Assembly: GCF_039536745.1 (NCBI RefSeq)
Contig: NZ_BAAAZE010000005.1
Coordinates: 434,001 to 498,000 of the forward strand
DNA: 64,000 nucleotides
Direction: 5' to 3'
Source: Actimicrobium antarcticum
GTDB taxonomy: Bacteria; Pseudomonadota; Gammaproteobacteria; Burkholderiales; Burkholderiaceae_D
The translations under genes were made by a program, and so were the position numbers. The notes below the pieces were generated by a model that was given only the letters and a program-made list of their open reading frames with translations, was not told the origin of the DNA and did not search any database. Below are positions 62,244 through 64,000 of the stretch, in pieces; position 1 is the stretch's first letter; every line of letters starts with the position of its first letter.

Positions 62244-63635
62244 ATGCCTCCAAGCGAATTTGCAGCGTCTCAAGAAGCTCCTCCGCTTCCCGTCAAAAGA
62301 AACCGCAAGCCCCGCAAGGCACCGGTCGAACTGGTCGATGTCGTCGACTTGCCCGACACGATCATCGAACTACCCGCTGAAACAATCGCGCCCAAGCCGC
62401 GTCGCAAACGCACTGTTCGTACAGTCGATGCTGCGCAATCGCTTGAATGCGATCTCGACCCGGCGCCAGTGTCCACGCAGGAATCCGAACTGGAGAACCC
62501 GTCATCACTGCCCCGGCAGATCGATGCGAGAGATGGGGCAGCGACAGAATCAGAGCCCGTATCGCAATCAGACATATTGCACGAACCCGACCTCGAATCT
62601 CCTGCAATCGACGTACGCAGCGCCAATTTGAACCTGCCACGGGTTACGACCGAAGTTGCGGCGCTGACGCGCCTGATGGGTAGCGGTCGTTATGCGCTGT
62701 TACCCGCGCTTGGTGCCGAGGCATTGCTGGGCTTGCGACTCGACAACCAGATTGCCAAGGAGGCAGATCCCTATCAGGCGCTGGTAGTCACTGGTCCCTG
62801 GGGCGAGATTGAATTGAGCGACGGCGTGCGCTTGTTCGCCGCACTTACCGGAATCGACCTGGGACAGAGCGCCGTCGAAGTGCCGCAATCACAGTGGCTC
62901 AGCGCAGCGGTACTCGGCCGACTCGATGCGACGCCGTTACGTGACATCACGGCGATTGCGCGTGGGTTACTTGTGTCGGAGCAGCCTTGTCAGACCCTGC
63001 GTCTGAGTTTGCGTAGCGGAAGCCACGCCTTCTCGCTGGCGGCCCGTGCCAGCAGCGCTTGCTGGGTTGATTTTCTGTCGCGCGGCGGCTGGCAGCGTGA
63101 TCGCACCGCTGTCGATGACCATCTTGATACGTCTGTTGCGGTACCGGTCGTGATTGGCTGCCACGCGCTGGCCAAATCCGTCCTGGAGGAGGTCGCAGTG
63201 GGCGACATCATTCTGCCGGATACCTGCTGGTTCGATTGCGCTGGCAATGGCGTGATCCTGGTCGGCGGCTGGCAATTACAGGTTACCTACGCCGCACCGG
63301 CCGGCTTGGCCATCATCAGTCTGGAGACGCGCATGGATCCCATCAATACGACCCCCGGTAATGCCGACGCTGATCTGTTTGTGATCTCGCCTGTGTTGCC
63401 TGTCACAGCGGGCGCCAGCAAACTCGATGTGCTTCCGGTGCAGCTGCAATTTGAAATGGGTCGATGCCAGACCACGCTTGGTGCGCTGCGCACACTGACC
63501 GCCGGGATGGTGTTGCCAATTGAAGGCGGCTCACCGGCCGTCATTTCCATCACTGCGGGCGGGCGCGTGATGGGGCGGGGTGAACTGGTCGACGTCAATG
63601 GCCAGCTGGGAGTTCGCATCGTGCACTGGAGCTGA
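62244..63635 (+). CDS. sctQ: Type III secretion C-ring (sorting platform) protein SctQ
   Basis: 463 residues. The first 120 residues are Pro/Glu/Ser-rich and low complexity; the C-terminal 70 residues form a SpoA domain (LPVQLQFEMGRCQTTLGALRTLTAGMVLPIEGGSPAVISITAGGRVMGRGELVDVNGQLGVRI). It is longer than average because of the N-terminal region. Confidence 0.85.
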   Translation: MPPSEFAASQEAPPLPVKRNRKPRKAPVELVDVVDLPDTIIELPAETIAPKPRRKRTVRTVDAAQSLECDLDPAPVSTQESELENPSSLPRQIDARDGAATESEPVSQSDILHEPDLESPAIDVRSANLNLPRVTTEVAALTRLMGSGRYALLPALGAEALLGLRLDNQIAKEADPYQALVVTGPWGEIELSDGVRLFAALTGIDLGQSAVEVPQSQWLSAAVLGRLDATPLRDITAIARGLLVSEQPCQTLRLSLRSGSHAFSLAARASSACWVDFLSRGGWQRDRTAVDDHLDTSVAVPVVIGCHALAKSVLEEVAVGDIILPDTCWFDCAGNGVILVGGWQLQVTYAAPAGLAIISLETRMDPINTTPGNADADLFVISPVLPVTAGASKLDVLPVQLQFEMGRCQTTLGALRTLTAGMVLPIEGGSPAVISITAGGRVMGRGELVDVNGQLGVRIVHWS

Positions 63636-63637
63636 CG

Positions 63638-64000
63638 ATGAATACGAACCAAATGGATCTGGTCTCGCTAGCGATCCTGATGGCGATGCTGTCGCTGGTG
63701 CCGCTGATGGTGGTGACCACGACGTCTTTCCTGAAAATCTCATTGGTCATGCTGGTCACCCGCAATGCACTCGGCGTGCAACAGGTGCCACCGACTCTGG
63801 CCATTTATGGCATTGCCTTGTCGCTGACCCTGTTCATCATGTCGCCGACGGTTCAGGAAATCGGTCGTCGGGTAATGGCAATCGAAGCCGAGAATTCCAC
63901 CGTCAAGCATGGCCTGGCCGACGCACAGGTCGCCTTCGAACCGCTACGCACTTTCATGATCAAGCACTGCAAGCCGGATCAGCGGGAGATTTTTCTGGCG
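63638..64000 (+). CDS. sctR: Type III secretion export protein SctR (HrcR/YscR), 3' end cut off
   Basis: 121 codons remain before the window ends. The N-terminus MDLVSLAILMAMLSLVPLMVVTTTSFLKISLVMLVTRNALGVQQVPPTLAIYGIALSLTLFIMSPTVQEIG is the FliP/SctR family pattern. ATG at 63638 lies two bases after the sctQ stop. It forms the core export pore with SctS and SctT, which lie outside the window. Confidence 0.93.
   Translation, partial: MNTNQMDLVSLAILMAMLSLVPLMVVTTTSFLKISLVMLVTRNALGVQQVPPTLAIYGIALSLTLFIMSPTVQEIGRRVMAIEAENSTVKHGLADAQVAFEPLRTFMIKHCKPDQREIFLA

Noticed and set aside
1..64000. CRISPR array or rRNA operon
   Set aside because: No regularly spaced direct repeats of 24-40 bases and no 16S, 23S or 5S sequence were seen on either strand.

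Overview
The window is a GC-rich betaproteobacterial chromosome segment, most likely from the order Burkholderiales and plausibly the family Oxalobacteraceae. The reasons are the rlmE-ftsH-folP-glmM-phoB order, the yicC/gmk/rpoZ/spoT block next to greB, the kinase/phosphatase-rph-rdgB-hemW block, and the general style of the protein sequences. The family-level call is inference and no 16S gene is present.

Layout. 1-6.3 kb: housekeeping genes (3' part of rlmE, ftsH, folP, glmM, phoB) followed by tRNA-Pro(TGG) and tRNA-Arg(TCT). 6.6-16 kb: one co-directional operon with a complete branched-chain-type ABC importer (two ATPases, two permeases, one binding protein), an acyl-CoA synthetase, a TetR regulator, a crotonase and a thiolase. 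It looks like an uptake, CoA-activation and beta-oxidation unit for an unidentified carboxylic acid. 16-28 kb: mixed metabolic genes (aldo/keto reductase, hydroxypyruvate isomerase, D-2-hydroxyacid dehydrogenase, WrbA-like flavoprotein, YihY-type membrane protein, alpha/beta hydrolase, homoserine sulfhydrylase, CBS protein, amine-oxidase-like flavoprotein, LplT-PlsC fusion). 28-30.3 kb: four minus-strand genes for small exported proteins, three of them unrecognised. 30.7-43 kb: conserved core genes, then an orphan histidine kinase.

44.2-52.2 kb is an integrated element of about 8 kb. A 15-bp direct repeat, one copy being the 3' end of an intact tRNA-Ser(TGA) gene, bounds it. It carries a P4-type tyrosine integrase, an XRE-like protein, an AlpA-like regulator, a large primase/helicase, and a striking inverted repeat of tandem 9-mers directly after the primase gene that looks like a replication origin. 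The cargo is short and mostly unknown: a gene pair overlapping by ATGA, a lipoprotein and a small protein behind a structured leader. No capsid, tail or conjugation genes were seen, so a phage-satellite-like or plasmid-like integrated replicon is the best description.

52.3-64 kb: two tandemly duplicated ECF sigma factor genes, then the start of a type III secretion gene cluster reading rightward: gatekeeper (SctW-like), three small genes that fit chaperone/SctX/SctY positions, then sctV, sctD, sctN, sctO, sctP, sctQ and the first 121 codons of sctR. The neighbouring sigma factors probably control it (inference). The cluster runs off the right edge.
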